A DNA stretch of 64,000 bases, from positions 186,001 to 250,000 of the forward strand of contig NAJO01000033.1 in the NCBI GenBank assembly GCA_002077065.1, read 5' to 3'. Below, piece by piece: positions 48,483 to 60,800 of this stretch. The stretch's first letter is position 1. Every line of letters begins with the position of its first letter. The translations under genes and the position numbers were made by a program. The DNA is from Cryoendolithus antarcticus. Taxonomy: Eukaryota; Ascomycota; Dothideomycetes; Cladosporiales; Cladosporiaceae. The notes under the pieces were generated by a model, which saw only the letters and a program-made list of their open reading frames with translations, did not search any database and was not told the DNA's origin.

Positions 48483-50242
48483 ATGCTCGCTAACGAAGTT
48501 CTACCGGTTCTGGCAACGTATTGGCCCGCCGTTCTACTCTCTCTTCTTATTGCCAAACTACTGAGTAACAAGTTCCACAATGGTCTGAACAAGTACCCGG
48601 GTCACCCCCTCGCAGCTTACACAAATTGGTGGCGATTCTTCGATGTCTGGAATCGCAGCGCAGAGAAGACTCACCTCGCGTTGCACAAGAAGCATGGCGA
48701 TATTGTTCGATTGGGACCGAACGTACTCTCCATCGCGGATCCCAGGGCGATCAAGATCATCTACGGGTTGAACAAGGGCATGACGAAGGTATGTATTTCG
48801 GATTAATAGCATGACTAGTACTGACTGATCCCCGAGACCGACTTCTACACTGTCCAAACAGCCATCTCGAAAGGCACACGACTATACTCACTCTTCAGCA
48901 CCCGGGACGAAGACTACCATGCCAAGTATCGACGATGCGTCAACAGCGCCTTCGCAATGTCTTCGCTCGTAGGCTACGAGCCACTTGTAGACAGCACGAC
49001 CGACGTCTTCATCGAGCAGACGAGGAAGCGATACGTCGATACCGGGAAGACATGGTGTGTCCCCTCAAGGTCTCCCCTTCCTCAATGCCAGCCTGACTGA
49101 CGTTCTGCAGTGACTTCTCCAAATGGCTGCAATTCTTTGCTTTCGACGTGATAGGTGACCTGACTTGGAGTAAACGCCTCGGATTCGTCGAGCAAGACCA
49201 CGACATCGATGGCATCGTCAAGTTCATCGGCGACTTCCTCGCATACGCTGGGCCCATCGGCCAAATGCCCTGGCTTGACTCGTTTCTCGCTAAGAATCCC
49301 ATACGTATGAATCTCGAGAAATGGGGGCTGCGTAAGACCACTTTCCCGGTCACCAAGTTCGCGGTCGAGCAGTCCGCTCAACGAGAAGCCGAGATGGAGA
49401 AAGTTCGCGCCAACGGCCAGGTTGACGAGGGAAGTGGCAAGGGTGTCGATCTTTTGACTAAGTTCACGCAAGCCCAGCACGACCATCCTGAGTTTATGAC
49501 GGATCGACAAGTGTTGTCTTCTTGCACTAGCATGGTCTTCGCTGGTTCGGAAACGACGGCGATCAGTCTGAGCAGTATCTTCTACTTTCTAGTCAAGCAC
49601 CCGCAAGTGTATAAGAAGCTCATGGAGGAGCTTGATGAGGCTGCTCGCAATGGCACGATTGAGAGTCGGCCGAAGAACAAAGTCGGCTGGGCTGAAGCGC
49701 AGAAATTGCCGTATCTGGACGCTGTGATCCAAGAGTCGTTCCGCATGCATCCTGCTGCTGGTCTGATCCTTGAGCGCATAGTACCTCCGCAAGGCATTGA
49801 GATCCTCGGTCAGCGCATACCTGGCGGCACGGTGGTAGGCTGCAACGCGTGGGTGCTGCACCGGCGGCCGGAAGTCTTCGGCGAAGACGTCGACGTGTTC
49901 AGGCCCGAGAGATGGATCGAGGCACCGAAGGAGCAGCTCAAGGAGATGAAAGCAACAATGTTCCAGTTCGGAGCTGGTGCACGGACTTGCATCGGCAAGA
50001 ATATCGTATGTGATCTTCCATTGCTCCGCTCGTGTCATTTCGTTGACTGACATTTTCCGCAGAGCCTGCTCGAGATCTACAAGCTTGTGCCGACATTTTT
50101 GCGCAACTTCGAGGTTGAACTGGAGACTCCGCAGACCGAGTGGAAGACTTTCAACGCCTGGTTCGTGCGGCAACTGGAGTTCAACACCAAGTTCAAGCGA
50201 AGAGCCATTCCACAGGACTTGAGGAGGGATAGTGTAGCTTGA
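48483..50242 (+). CDS. Cytochrome P450 monooxygenase
   Basis: Four exons: 48483-48788, 48837-49054, 49111-50005, 50063-50242; 532 residues, ATG preceded by good context. A membrane anchor occupies residues about 7-26 (PVLATYWPAVLLSLLIAKLL), then KYPGHPLAAYTNWW. Conserved elements: I-helix FAGSETTA, K-helix ESFR (383-386), PERW, and the haem loop FGAGARTCIGKN with Cys468 as the thiolate ligand. The sequence style (HKKHGDIVRLGPNVLSIADP, DFSKWLQFFAFDVIGDLTW) is close to the fungal pisatin-demethylase-like group, used for plant compounds and secondary metabolites. Acts at the ER with a P450 reductase. No biosynthetic backbone gene is nearby, so a detoxification role is a reasonable guess. Confidence 0.93.
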
Positions 50243-50274
50243 GTGTATAGACTTGGTCGTCAGATCGTCCTTGG

Positions 50275-52209
50275 CTAGCCTTGCGCCGTAGCTGTAATGC
50301 GAGATCGATCCTTGTATCTGCACGTCGGTTGACCACACAGACACTCCTTGTCCAGATTTCGCCAGTACGTGTCAGTATAGTCTACTGTTACCTCTTCTCC
50401 GGCGTCTACACCCTTGGACACGAGAATTATCCGCTGCGTACCCATCCAGACGAAGCGCTCAAATTGGCTGTTTGGCTCGCATGAGTGGTTCACAAACCTC
50501 GTGTGATTACCCTGACGGCCTTGCCAGATCTGGTAGGAAGCGCGCGCTGTCTCTCCCCACATCACGTCTTTGCCCGAGACGCCTGCTGTGATCAGACCTA
50601 CAAATTCTCCGATCGCTGCACCTTCCTCGAAGGGTAGGCAAGCGAGGAGCCCGTTATTGCGGCCATTTGGTGTGCGGTAGACTTGCACCGGACTAGGACC
50701 AGCCAGTACGGGCGGGTAGAGTGCAGAGAAGCATGAGCAGGAATTCGCTGTGGGATCATCTGACTGCACTTCTTTGCAGGCCTCGCAAGTGTAAGGACCT
50801 TCAAGTTGGACCACCCGCGGGTCGTAGTTTCCCCATGCTTCCTCGTCGATACAGGACTCGTCCAGATGCTGATAGCTGAAGTCTTTGTCCCATTGGTGGT
50901 ATGTGATGGGTAGATCGATGGTCTCGTCGTGCGGGCCGCAGACTACGTGACTATGCATGTGGCTTGTGTAACGGCGGGCGGTTGGACCATTTACAATCGC
51001 TAGGAGCTGTCGCCAATTTGTGTGCATTGTGTCTGCAGCGACTTCCTGTGTATTGTCAGTATGTGAAAGTCTGTCCATAACACCGAAGGCCACTCACGAA
51101 GCGATGTCTTAAGCTTCGAAGCACGTCGAATGTCTCTTCTGTAAAGGCTACTCGATACCTAGGTGCAGTGTGAGCATCAGGATCACAGGCAGGAAGACTC
51201 GAAAGTGACCAGGGAAACGTTGAACGTACTTGCAAAAGCGGTACAAGCCCATTCCCGCAAAAACAAGCGCCGCCCATCCTCCGGCCTTCTGGATGTCAGC
51301 GTACCCACGCCAGATGGCGGTCTTGTTGCGAAGCTCCTTCTCAGACCACTTGAAGTCGAGGCAGGCCGCTGCAATCGTCGCCTTCTTCGCCTTCTCCTTA
51401 GTCGTGGTTGCTGCCAACGTAACGACCTGCTCGTCGAAAAGCTGCATCCAGCGGCATTGCACTACAACTTCCAGAGATCGACAGGTCCGGCTAGTCTGGC
51501 TGATCTTGCGTGCCAGCACACTCATCTTGCTGAAATCGCCATCTGCTATCGAGGTGCCTCGTGAGCTGATCTGATCATGAGAGTCGACGATGAGCTTCGG
51601 CTGTCCGCTTGACTCGATAGCTTGCCATTGCTCGATCACCTCTACCGGGTCTAATTTGGTACCTGAGAAAAGCGACTCCCAGACCCCATTGATGAATTTC
51701 GACAACGAAGGTGGCTGCAGGATTGGATTATCAGGCAGGGCTCTAGGCCGTTGCTGTACAATCTGTCCGTCATCATCCTGGAGATCCGGGGTGTAAGAAC
51801 CTGTCTTGCGCCGCACGCTTGTCGATTGCTGGAGGCGACTACTAGCTGCTTTCCGCTTGCGTCCTGGCGAGGCTGCGCTGACAGTCAAAGCTCGGTCAAA
51901 CGTCGCCGATGGATACGAACGCGGTAGAGCGCCCTCGAAAGGGCTATCTGCTGGTGTTGGCAGCGCAAAGTCGCCGAGCAAGCGCGACGATGGTGGCGTT
52001 CTGCGATCGGTCGCAGCCAGTAATTCTCCGACGTCGAATGTGACCTCGCCTCTCGCCAATGATTCCAAGTTTGCGTTGTTATCTACAGGCCCCACGCTGC
52101 ACCGGAGTTGCAGTGCGCCCACGTTGGTCGGAGTCTGCTCCAGTGCCTGCAGAAGTAGTCTCTCGACTTCGCGACCGACTCGCTTAGCGACGTAGCCTAT
52201 GTCCGCCAT
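50275..52209 (-). CDS. SET-domain lysine methyltransferase-like protein
   Basis: Three exons: 52209-51230, 51158-51098, 51045-50275; 603 residues. The first 320 residues lack a known domain and include a basic nuclear-type patch (PGRKRKAASS). The C-terminal 160 residues form a SET domain: VYRTPNGRNNGLLACLPF, GEFVGLIT, RFVNHSCEPNSQF, GEEVTVDYTDTYW and the post-SET CLCGQPTC. The Cys in NHSC plus the three post-SET Cys are the zinc ligands used by SUV39/DIM-5-like enzymes, and the catalytic Tyr in VDYTDTYW is present. Ahead of it only four Cys (CEAC...CSC) remain where a full pre-SET has nine. The 3' end lies 32 bp from the P450 stop (convergent). Substrate, histone or other, is unknown. Confidence 0.88.
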
Positions 52210-53463
52210 GGTGTAATCGTCATCTGCCGGCTACATCAAAGTTGTAACGCATCACCCGTGACTCCCTGTCAAAGCAGTTGTTGGTAGCACAGAGCAAGGA
52301 TGGGGGCTCCATGCTGAATGCAGAGCTCGTCGATTTAGAGTCTAGACGCCATTGACGTCGATTCGACGAGGTGGAGCCGAAAGTCGAGCTCACAACGGTT
52401 CCTCACACCTGAACTTCACAACATCGGCAACAACAGAGTCAGCATCGGACTGACCGACTGCATATCCAACCCGATCGTGCTTCTGCGACTCCAGAAGAAC
52501 GAAGCTCGGACAATGCCAATAGCAATCTGACCGCGCGAGCAAAGGGCAGTCTAGCGACTCCAACCCTCCTGCATGTTTCTCAAGCCGCTGCTAATAAATG
52601 ATCTCCAACTCGAGTCACGTCCCCTATCGCTCACCGCGAGTAGATCCCGCCGGCTGCTTGCAGAACGTAGATGCGTCGTTGTGCGGCTCGTCTAAACGCT
52701 TAGGCACAGTGACCGCCATGCGTGGAATGAGGTCTACTGGAGTGGTGCGTGCAAACAAATCGACCATGGCCCAAGTAGGTGGCCTGCAGTTGTGACAGAC
52801 TGTTGAGCCGCAGCAAACCTTCCATATATCATGATCAAGCTGGACTCTCGATTGCCTACCCTGTACGCGAGTCTGGCTACAGCGCTACTCACACTTGCGA
52901 AGCGGAAATCGCGGCCGAATCGACGAGCTTGCGAACACTCGAGACGGCTACCACGCATAGATATGACGGTAAGCTCACCATCTCGGTCAAGATCTCAGCG
53001 TGTTCGGGCCGGTATACTCACTAAGACGACGTCCCTTGCTTTGCCAGTAGCTCCGCATGGCCCGTTGCTGTGGTCCTGGACAATCCAGTACCTTGAGTCT
53101 GGGATGTTTCCAGCTATAACGCGAATCGCATGAAATGTGTGGTTACACAGGTTCCGTACCGCGGCTGGCCATGATCCCAGTCCCAGAGCTGCAAGCGCAC
53201 TCACGCTCGAGCGGCCACCCGTACGTTACACAATGCCTCTACGCTATATCCATGTGAGCATTCCTACAATCCACGGCGTCTCCGATAGAGTGTGCCGTTG
53301 GAGGCTGGTGGTACCGATCAGGAGCATGCTCATGCCATCGCATTGTTGGCTCCACATATGTAGCTGGCTCATAGGCTGCTCACTTTGTGACGCGTCACAT
53401 CGAGCGAACAGTCCTGACAGCATATCATAACATTGCATTGTAGCAGAGCAAGTCCGGCATCGG
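52210..53463. other. Intergenic 1.25 kb (divergent promoter)
   Basis: Between the SET gene and the Rua1-C gene starts. ORFs of up to 100 codons overlap on both strands without any supporting feature. Confidence 0.45.
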
Positions 53464-54477
53464 ATGAGCTTGCTATTGACGAGCCTCGATTCAGCAGGAG
53501 GGTCTGGGTATTTTGACGAAGGCACTTTGACCGACTACATTGGTCAAAATGTCGACGTCTTCGACCAGAATCAGCCACACGGCTACAGCGACCTAGAATG
53601 TGGCTTGTCAATCGATTGGATCACCTCATGGACACAATGGCAGGAGCTCTACTTCCAAGGTGCTACGGTCAATCTCAACGGAACGATCCCTCGGTATGTT
53701 CCGGACTACACGGCATCAGATGACATCGGCCACTGCTCCGGTAGATCGTCTTCGTCCAGTGATGTCGCTACGTACGAGATCTCGCCGTCGTTTGCGGTTG
53801 GGTCGCTCGGAGCTCAGGACGCCAACACGCACTACATGCTGAACCGCACCCAAACTCTGCCGGTCTGTCTCAGTACTTGGCACGCACAAGCTGCACCAGC
53901 TCTGCAGGCCGAGATACGCGCCTCTTTGTCCCCCAAGGCACGCTCGGGTCCACACGACCCACCGACACTGTTCTACGACCACCACGTTGAGGCTCCACCG
54001 CCACCAAGTCTGTCTCCTTCCTCCTCTGACACCTTTGACCCCCATCCCCAATCGCCACGCTCTCCCTCCGATATTTACACACCCAGATACACACGTGGCA
54101 CTGGATCTGTACGCGAAGGCTGGTGTTCACCATGTCAGACTTGGCATACGCTGCGCGACAGTGCTTACTGGTACCACATGCACTTCGTGCACGGCATATC
54201 CTGCGCAACGCGTCAGCGTCTACCCTCGCCGGCTGATTACCGGGATTTGAGAGGTGACGGGGACTGGGAGGGCATGTGCGGTGGCTGTGAACGATGGGTC
54301 GGGATCGCAAAGGGGGAGAAGGGGAGGACGGCTTGGTTCAGGCATGCTTACAAGTGCCAACTTAAGGGGTTGGGAGCTCGGATTGGGAGAAGGCGGAATG
54401 ATAGTGGAAGTACAGGATCGACAGGTCAGAGCAGGTCACCGAAAAAGAGAGTGGCGAAGGTGGCGATCCGAGGGTGA
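53464..54477 (+). CDS. Rua1 C-terminal (DUF4451-type) zinc-binding regulator
   Basis: Single exon, 337 residues. The first 200 residues are Ser/Asp/Pro-rich without structure. Residues about 217-300 show the fungal Rua1-C domain: REGWCSPCQTWHTL, SAYWYHMHFVHGISC, a Pro/Tyr linker, MCGGCERWVG and TAWFRHAYKCQ, i.e. two CxxC/His modules (C221, C224, H near 237; C272, C275, H294, C298) around conserved Trp residues. Rua1 of Ustilago maydis is a transcription factor for glycolipid (ustilagic acid) genes; members in ascomycetes are mostly unstudied. The tail is basic (GRRRND, SPKKRVAK), suiting nuclear import. Targets cannot be told from context. Confidence 0.82.
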   Translation: MSLLLTSLDSAGGSGYFDEGTLTDYIGQNVDVFDQNQPHGYSDLECGLSIDWITSWTQWQELYFQGATVNLNGTIPRYVPDYTASDDIGHCSGRSSSSSDVATYEISPSFAVGSLGAQDANTHYMLNRTQTLPVCLSTWHAQAAPALQAEIRASLSPKARSGPHDPPTLFYDHHVEAPPPPSLSPSSSDTFDPHPQSPRSPSDIYTPRYTRGTGSVREGWCSPCQTWHTLRDSAYWYHMHFVHGISCATRQRLPSPADYRDLRGDGDWEGMCGGCERWVGIAKGEKGRTAWFRHAYKCQLKGLGARIGRRRNDSGSTGSTGQSRSPKKRVAKVAIRG

Positions 54478-55232
54478 ATGGGACTTTGGGACGGAATCGT
54501 ACTCTGCGACTTCACCTTACAGGCTCCTGTTCGTAGCCTTGCTGCAAGCGTTGGTAGCGAGCGAGCAGATGAGTGTTCGTATTTGAGCGCTGGAACATGG
54601 ATCGAGGGGAAGGCAGGACACTCGCTTTGGGGTGGACATCTGAACATAGCATGGCACTGTCTTTAGCGTGCATCTAGCATATACTACCTAATGACTGACG
54701 AGAACCGACGACTACAGTCCTCACGTTCCCATACTACCACAGTCAACTCAGCCAGCATGGCGTGGAAGAAGTGATAAGGCTCGAGAGGGTACTGGATTCC
54801 TTCGATACGTCACAGTACGATGGTGCAGTGTGAACAGGATAGTTTGGATCTACTTAATTTTGCTGTTGCATCGCCTTTCACATCGCTTTGCATCAACTTG
54901 CGACTATCATACATCATCTGATGTAATCGTCTTCACGCCCAGGCGTAGCGTCAATCTCTCCGTTCGTCACTTGCGCGCATACATCATGCGCCATCAAGGC
55001 GCTCTACACGTCCGCCAGACTTGCTCACGGTCAGTCTTCTCACCGCTGCATGGTCTTCGTCACCTCTCCATGGCGGGTCAGGCAGAGGGCGCGGTATCGC
55101 AGACCTCAAGAGTTTCGGAATACTGCCTCGGCCGCCTCTAGCCAAGGCCGCGGGGGCTGATCATCTCAACCGCGTACACATCTCTCTCAGGTGATGCCAG
55201 ATCTCCGTTGAGATTAAGGATCATTGGCGTTT
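54478..55232. other. Convergent intergenic 755 bp
   Basis: 3' flanks of the Rua1-C gene and the Msg5-like gene. No supported element. Confidence 0.5.
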
Positions 55233-57869
55233 TCATAGCACATCTCCGATGTTCCTCGTGATGGGACTGACGCCCACTTGTGCCGGACTTCTCGGATCCA
55301 AGTCTACAGTCCTCGGTGCCCCATCATCAACCGACGCTTCGGTCGATATGGGTGCCAATGTCGCGAAATGATTTTGCGTGAATTCCGTCGCTCTCGGTGA
55401 CATGAGCGCATCATCCAGTCCTCCGAAAGCATGCTCTGTGCTGCCTTGCGGAACAAGCCGCGATTGCTGCTCTCTGTGGAGCTTCGATTCGATGTCTGCT
55501 TGCGCTTGGCGAAGCTGCTGTTGTTCGCGCAAGCTAGGGGAGGAGATCTTGCCGCGGAGACGGCGGCCGTTGGGCGTTTGCAGATTCTGCCCATTGGTGT
55601 GTGCGTTCGGCTGTGGTGTTGCAGACCTGAGTGATCGTGTGCGGAGAGGTAGATCGTCTTGTTGACGCATTGAGCCCATCCCGAGCTGAGCAAGCAATGC
55701 CGGCCGGTCGAAGGGCGATGACTTGAACTCGGTAGCAGTGGGCGACATAAGCCCGAATGCGTCTTCAGAGTCAACCTCAGCCGGTGGTTTCAAGTCAGTC
55801 ATGGCGAACTCGGCGGATCGTGGTGAAGGCATCGAGCCTGTAGGTGTTGTAGCTTCGTTATCTTTCTCGCTGAGGAACAGCGAAGTCTGCACAGTGGAGT
55901 CTATCCTCTCGGGCTCGACCACTTTCAGTATGGGAACGACGTGCCCAGAGGTATCGACATATGGAGAAGAGACCCGCATCGACTCTGGCTCACTGTGTAT
56001 TTGTTTTGAGCCTGTAGTGCTCGTGAGCCACGGTGCGACTAGTGGCGCCGAAGAGGGTGTCGGACTCAGCGCTGGCAGTGAACCACTTGTGGGCGGCCGT
56101 ATTGAGCCGGGACCTGGAGCTGTCAGGTTGCCAGCATGCGGCCCGACTTGCAACGCTCTTCCTGAGAACGGACCAGGCCAATCTCCAAAGGCCGAGCTTG
56201 GTGTTATGGGCGAGAGACCGCGATTGTCCGGGAGGAGACCACCGCGAGCGAGGCTAGATCGGAACTCTTGTAGTTGCATGATAAGATTCTGTACGACAGT
56301 CAGTAATCAATATGATTTCAGTGAGCACTTCTTGAAACTCACCATGTTCGGTCCGATCCATTTGCTGCGCTGCTTGACCGCATCGTATGCCTCCTGCACA
56401 CTCATACTTGGGTCCTTGTATAGCCCATAAGCCACCACTAGACTTGCAGATCTGCTGACACCACACTGGCAGTGCACTAAAACGCTCTTGCCTTCTTGTA
56501 CCCGCTCGTCCATCAGCTTCACCAGTCTGAAAAGATCAGGCACGATGTCACTGTTATGCTCCCACGGAATGTGTATGTACTCTGGCTGTCGCTCGGAGTA
56601 CATCGTTTGATGTGGAAACGAGGCATTCAAAGGCGTAGCCTTGGGTGTTGTGGGCGAGCTAGGTTGTCGTACATCGTCTATGGGTGTCTCTCGCCGAGGA
56701 GCAAATTGTATGCCACCCCCGCCATCAAGCCGCATCTCAGGCTCTGGTGCACTGGGTGGCACAGGATCTGTGAAGGGGTTCCGCACTTCGCTGGCCACGT
56801 TCATGACGACGTCGTACTTGCTCGCCTGGGCGGCAGTAGGCTCGAGGTAGAGATCGATGTGTGGCTCATAAACGGTGATCGGACCATCCGGATACGCCTC
56901 AGGCTTCTCTTCCCGCGACAAAGGGACATCGAAGTTCTGTTCGTCATCTGTCTGGATCTGCACCTGAGGCGGTGCTATGGGCGACAGGATAGTCTCGAGG
57001 GTGGTGTTCAGGCCAAGGCGGAGGGAAGGCCGGCCGATGGACACCGAGGCAGGGAAAAGAGGTAACGAGGGTGAAGATTGGAAGTGACGCAGCGTAGCGG
57101 GCCGTCCGAAGCCCGGTGTAGGCGGTATCGCAAGCTTCATGGGACCTGTTTCTGGATTCGTAGTTGCAGGGGTGAGAATGGTGAGACCTAGATTGCTGGG
57201 CTTTCTCTTAGGAGGCGCGGGGGGTCTCGTGAAAGATGGAGACATCATGCTTGGCTCGGAGTCCGAAGTAGGCTGTATCGAAAGCGGCAGACTTGATGTT
57301 GAGGCCGCCCTGGCGTTATGTGTCGAAGTGTTCACCGCCAGGTTCTTCAGATTACGACCCTTCTTGAGCGGAGGAGCGCGTTGAAGCTCGAAGAACGGCG
57401 TGCCATAATCGGAAGAGGTATGAGGTCGAAGCATGGATCCTTCGTACGAACTTGGTGGTGGCGACTCGGGCGACGAGCCTGGCGATGGTTCGGTCGCACT
57501 CGAGTCGTCAACAGTGGAGCAAGTTGTTGTGGGAGATGAGTCAGTCGACCCAAAGGTCGCTGTGGAATCGCTTATGGAATGCTGGTGAAATCTCCTGAAG
57601 CCCTTATCGGCATAATCGGGCGTTGGAACGAAGCCAAGAGGAGAAATCGGCGAGGCTTGCTGCGATAGATCTGTGAACGAGGGCATGCTGGGCTCAGCAG
57701 TGTTCGAAGTGAAGAGTGATCGTAAAGAGAAAACAGGCCTGCCAGCAGTCTTTGCGTTCACCACTGGGCGGTTCCAGAAGCGGCCATTTGGTTTTCTCGT
57801 GGTGGAAGTGTCGAAATCAAACTCAGGATTAGACCGAAGACCGGCGGTGAATGAACTGTACGATGCCAT
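55233..57869 (-). CDS. MSG5: Msg5-like dual-specificity MAP-kinase phosphatase
   Basis: Two exons: 57869-56343 and 56288-55233 (54 bp intron), 860 residues; the frame upstream of ATG 57869 has only a GTG. It should dephosphorylate MAP kinases. The active-site HCX5R loop is HCQCGVSRS with Cys467 and Arg473; the intron falls just after KWIGPNM and is followed by NLIMQLQEFR, the family's last helix. The N-terminal 330 residues are Ser/Pro-rich and carry a basic-hydrophobic KKGRNLKNLAV element that looks like a MAPK docking motif. A Pro-rich insertion of about 65 residues interrupts the phosphatase domain before PEYIHIPWEHNSD (the general-acid Asp region). The 350-residue C-terminal extension holds several SP/TP sites. 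Two similar motifs, LMSPTATEF and LMSPRATEF, repeat in it. Confidence 0.9.
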
Positions 57870-60013
57870 TGTCAGTCGACCGCCGCCAGGAAAGACCACA
57901 GCGACCCGCGCTCGATGTCAGAAGCGCAAGAATTAGCAGTGCAGTCAGTGTAAACCTGTGCAGTACTATAAGGTGCAGAATGAGACCATGTGTGAGAGTG
58001 AGCAGGGTAAGCTGCGTCAAGCAGGCAATAGCGCTTGCAATAGACTGCTGCCGAGTTCCATGCCCAATCGTATCGAGATAAGCTGCACGGATAGAACGAT
58101 ACGGGTAAGGTGAGGAGAAAGTGGTACATACTGGTATGGCTCTCGTGTAGAGAGCGTGCAGTCTGGAGAGGTGCAGCTGCTGTCAAAGCGCCGAACACCC
58201 GGACTAGAAGGATTGCGCGCCTGTGGCGTTTCGCCTCGAGCAATCAGCAGTAGGCAACGCTCACAAGATGACCGGCAGTTCTTTAATTAGCAAGGCGACC
58301 AACGCATGACGGGATGAGCACCGAAGCGGTGTATGAAGTTGATGAGATCGGTGGCAGAAGAGAGACCAGTCGTGACCTAGACGGCGATGTAGACGCCAGC
58401 GTCGATCCTCGATTTTGATCAGCCAATCCGAGGAGAGACGTCAAGCCAGAGGGGTGTTGCAGCTGTCGAGGCTGGCGCGGGCAATATAAGACCCGGGCGG
58501 CAAGCAGTTCGCTGTGTGAACCAATCAGCTTCATGCTCTCAATGGCCACACCATATACGCCATCGCGGCTGTACATATATGACTGTCAGGAGGCAGCGTT
58601 CTGGTAGCGACGATTCGCCTTCGCAACGGACCCTCCGAGTTGCGTAGGGACTATGCGGCTCGGTACTTGGGCAGAGACATTGACGCGGGCAGACTCACCA
58701 CCAACACACCCACGCTTCGATGAACCTCTCGATCCAAGAACGCGAGGCTCCCGCGCGTCCTCCGTTGGCAACGAAGGTGGTTCACGCTTCCGTTCTGGCT
58801 TAGTCCTCGCGCTCTCCTCCGTACAGGCTGCGTGCGCAATAGCTGCGAGGCGCAATGACTGTGGGAAATGCGCTGCACACTGCGTGCGTATCGTGTGGGA
58901 TGCTCTTCCTCCAGTAGCGTTTGGCTTCAGCGCTGCCTTGAAAGCTTTAGTGGCTGCCTTTCTGCCTGTTACGCGCTGGTATCAACGCTTTTTCCGCAAC
59001 TCCAGTGGCCGTATCAAGTCGTAGGTCCTGGAAGCACCTTCGGTTGTCCCCACTCGTGTTGTCCACCTTTTCAATCACCAGTACCAGGAGAATACCGCTG
59101 GCACCCAGTACGTTTCTCCGCGACAGTGTTCGTCCCTCTTGCGTCGCGCTGAGGGCATTGCATGAAGCATGAGAATGAATTACTGATCGCCAACACCCAC
59201 CTGCGCGCACTGACCACCGTCAACCTCTCAAAATAGACATGAAACGCTCCTGACAAAGAGCCCCACTTGCATGCGGAGCTTACCGTTTGCGCCATCGCTC
59301 AGCTGACAATGACGACTTCACGAAGAGCACTGAAGCTGTATAGTAGACTTAGGCGGATTCGGTATTACTGCGCTCGGCATGCAGACTCACGACCTGAGCG
59401 CATTCAAGGCGAATCAGCGTCTACATGGCTGACATTCCAAGGGCGTCGTATGGGTCTCACTTGACTTCGCCGATGTACACCGATAGCATCATGTCGCTAC
59501 ACGAAACTCATCATTGAGACTCCTTGATTGCAGCGATAGTCACGCCCGTTCAAGAGCAATAAGACTTTGGGGGTGACGTTCACACTCAAGGGCAGATACC
59601 TACTTACTTGGGTACCTGTCGAGTGTACGATCATCCAGAAGATCGACCGCCGGAACCATCATATAGGACCATAAATAGCACGAAGCGATGGCCCTCGACA
59701 TGCAGAAGTGGTCTCTCCCAGGTGTCAAGTCAGCCAGATGACGATCGCGGTGCAGTCAAGAATGGCACAACGACATCCAGACTTCCGAAGAGAGAGGGCT
59801 GTGTCGAATCCTAAGCTGGGCTCAATGGGCACGACCATACTAGTCCGACTTGAGAGTAGACACCAACGGCTTCCTCACATCAACCGACGAACCTGTCATA
59901 TGTCACTGCTTGGCCAGCGGCACCTTGAGCTCGTCGTCAAGTAGAGAATAAAATCATGGGATATACCAATATAGTCAACCATAAACACCTCCACCCTGCC
60001 TTCAATCTCTCAC
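57870..60013. other. Intergenic 2.1 kb
   Basis: The longest gene-free stretch: upstream of the Msg5-like gene (minus) and downstream of the Rab5 gene (minus). Short ORFs (longest 123 codons) overlap on both strands and show no domain or splice support. Likely an extended regulatory region; a non-coding RNA is possible but not shown. Confidence 0.5.
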
Positions 60014-60800
60014 TCAACAAGCACAATTGTCCTGCTTCGCCCCGTCCCCGCCAGCATTCAAGTTCACCCTGCCTCCAGTTGCGCTCTCAATAGCAGCCTG
60101 CGTCGCTGCCCCAACACCCTGCACCGCACCTCTCGCACCCTTCAAACTCCCCTCCGGAATGGCGTTAGCAATAGCCGTGAACACCTCATTGACATTTTTC
60201 CCGCTCTTCGCGCTCGTCTCGAAGAACAGCAGCCCTTCCTCCTCCGCAAAAGCCTTGCCCTCTTTCGTGGAGACTTTTCTCACGCTCCCCTCGTCTTCGC
60301 CCTCACCCTCCGTCACCTCACCCTCAGCTCCATCCTCCTCCTCCGCCAAGTCGACTTTATTTCCCACCACCGCGATCACGATCCCCGGACTCGCTTGTCG
60401 TTGCAGTTCCGCGACCCAGTGCTTCGCTTTCACCAAGCTAGACGCTTTCGTGATATCGTAGACTACAAGCGCCGACTGTGCATTGCGGTAGTACATGGGT
60501 GCTAAGCTAGCAAATCGCTCCTGCCCCGCCGTATCCCAGATCTCGAACTTTATCGTCCGGGTTGGCAGAGCGCATTTCTGTGTCAAGAAGGCTGCGCCAA
60601 TTGTGGGTTCTTTGTTGGGCTCGAAGGCATCGTTGACGAAACGGAGGACTAGGGAAGACTGCGCTGGCGTGTTAGCTTAAAAGCTATAGGACGGTGGCGC
60701 AATGCTTGGAGCTCACTTTGCCGACTGCTGCCTCACCGAGCAGCACAAGCTTGACGCTGCTGCTCGGCTTCGGCGCGCTTGGTGCTGTGGAGTCGGTCAT
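60014..60800 (-). CDS. VPS21: Rab5-family GTPase (Vps21/Ypt5 type)
   Basis: Two exons: 60800-60717 and 60658-60014 (58 bp intron splitting GK/SS of the P-loop), 242 residues. Rab5 proteins control early endosome fusion. G motifs: GEAAVGKSS, effector [25 protein letters not shown] and [18 protein letters not shown] residues around [12 protein letters not shown] are of the Rab5 kind. The protein ends CAC, a double-geranylgeranylation site. Right after NKVDL sits an acidic insertion of roughly 20 residues ([20 protein letters not shown]), longer than in yeast Vps21. The start is in frame and gives the normal length N-terminal tail ([17 protein letters not shown]). Confidence 0.94.

Noticed and set aside
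46838..50242. GST and P450 as part of a secondary-metabolite cluster
   Set aside because: No polyketide synthase, NRPS, terpene synthase or transporter nearby; neighbours are housekeeping genes.
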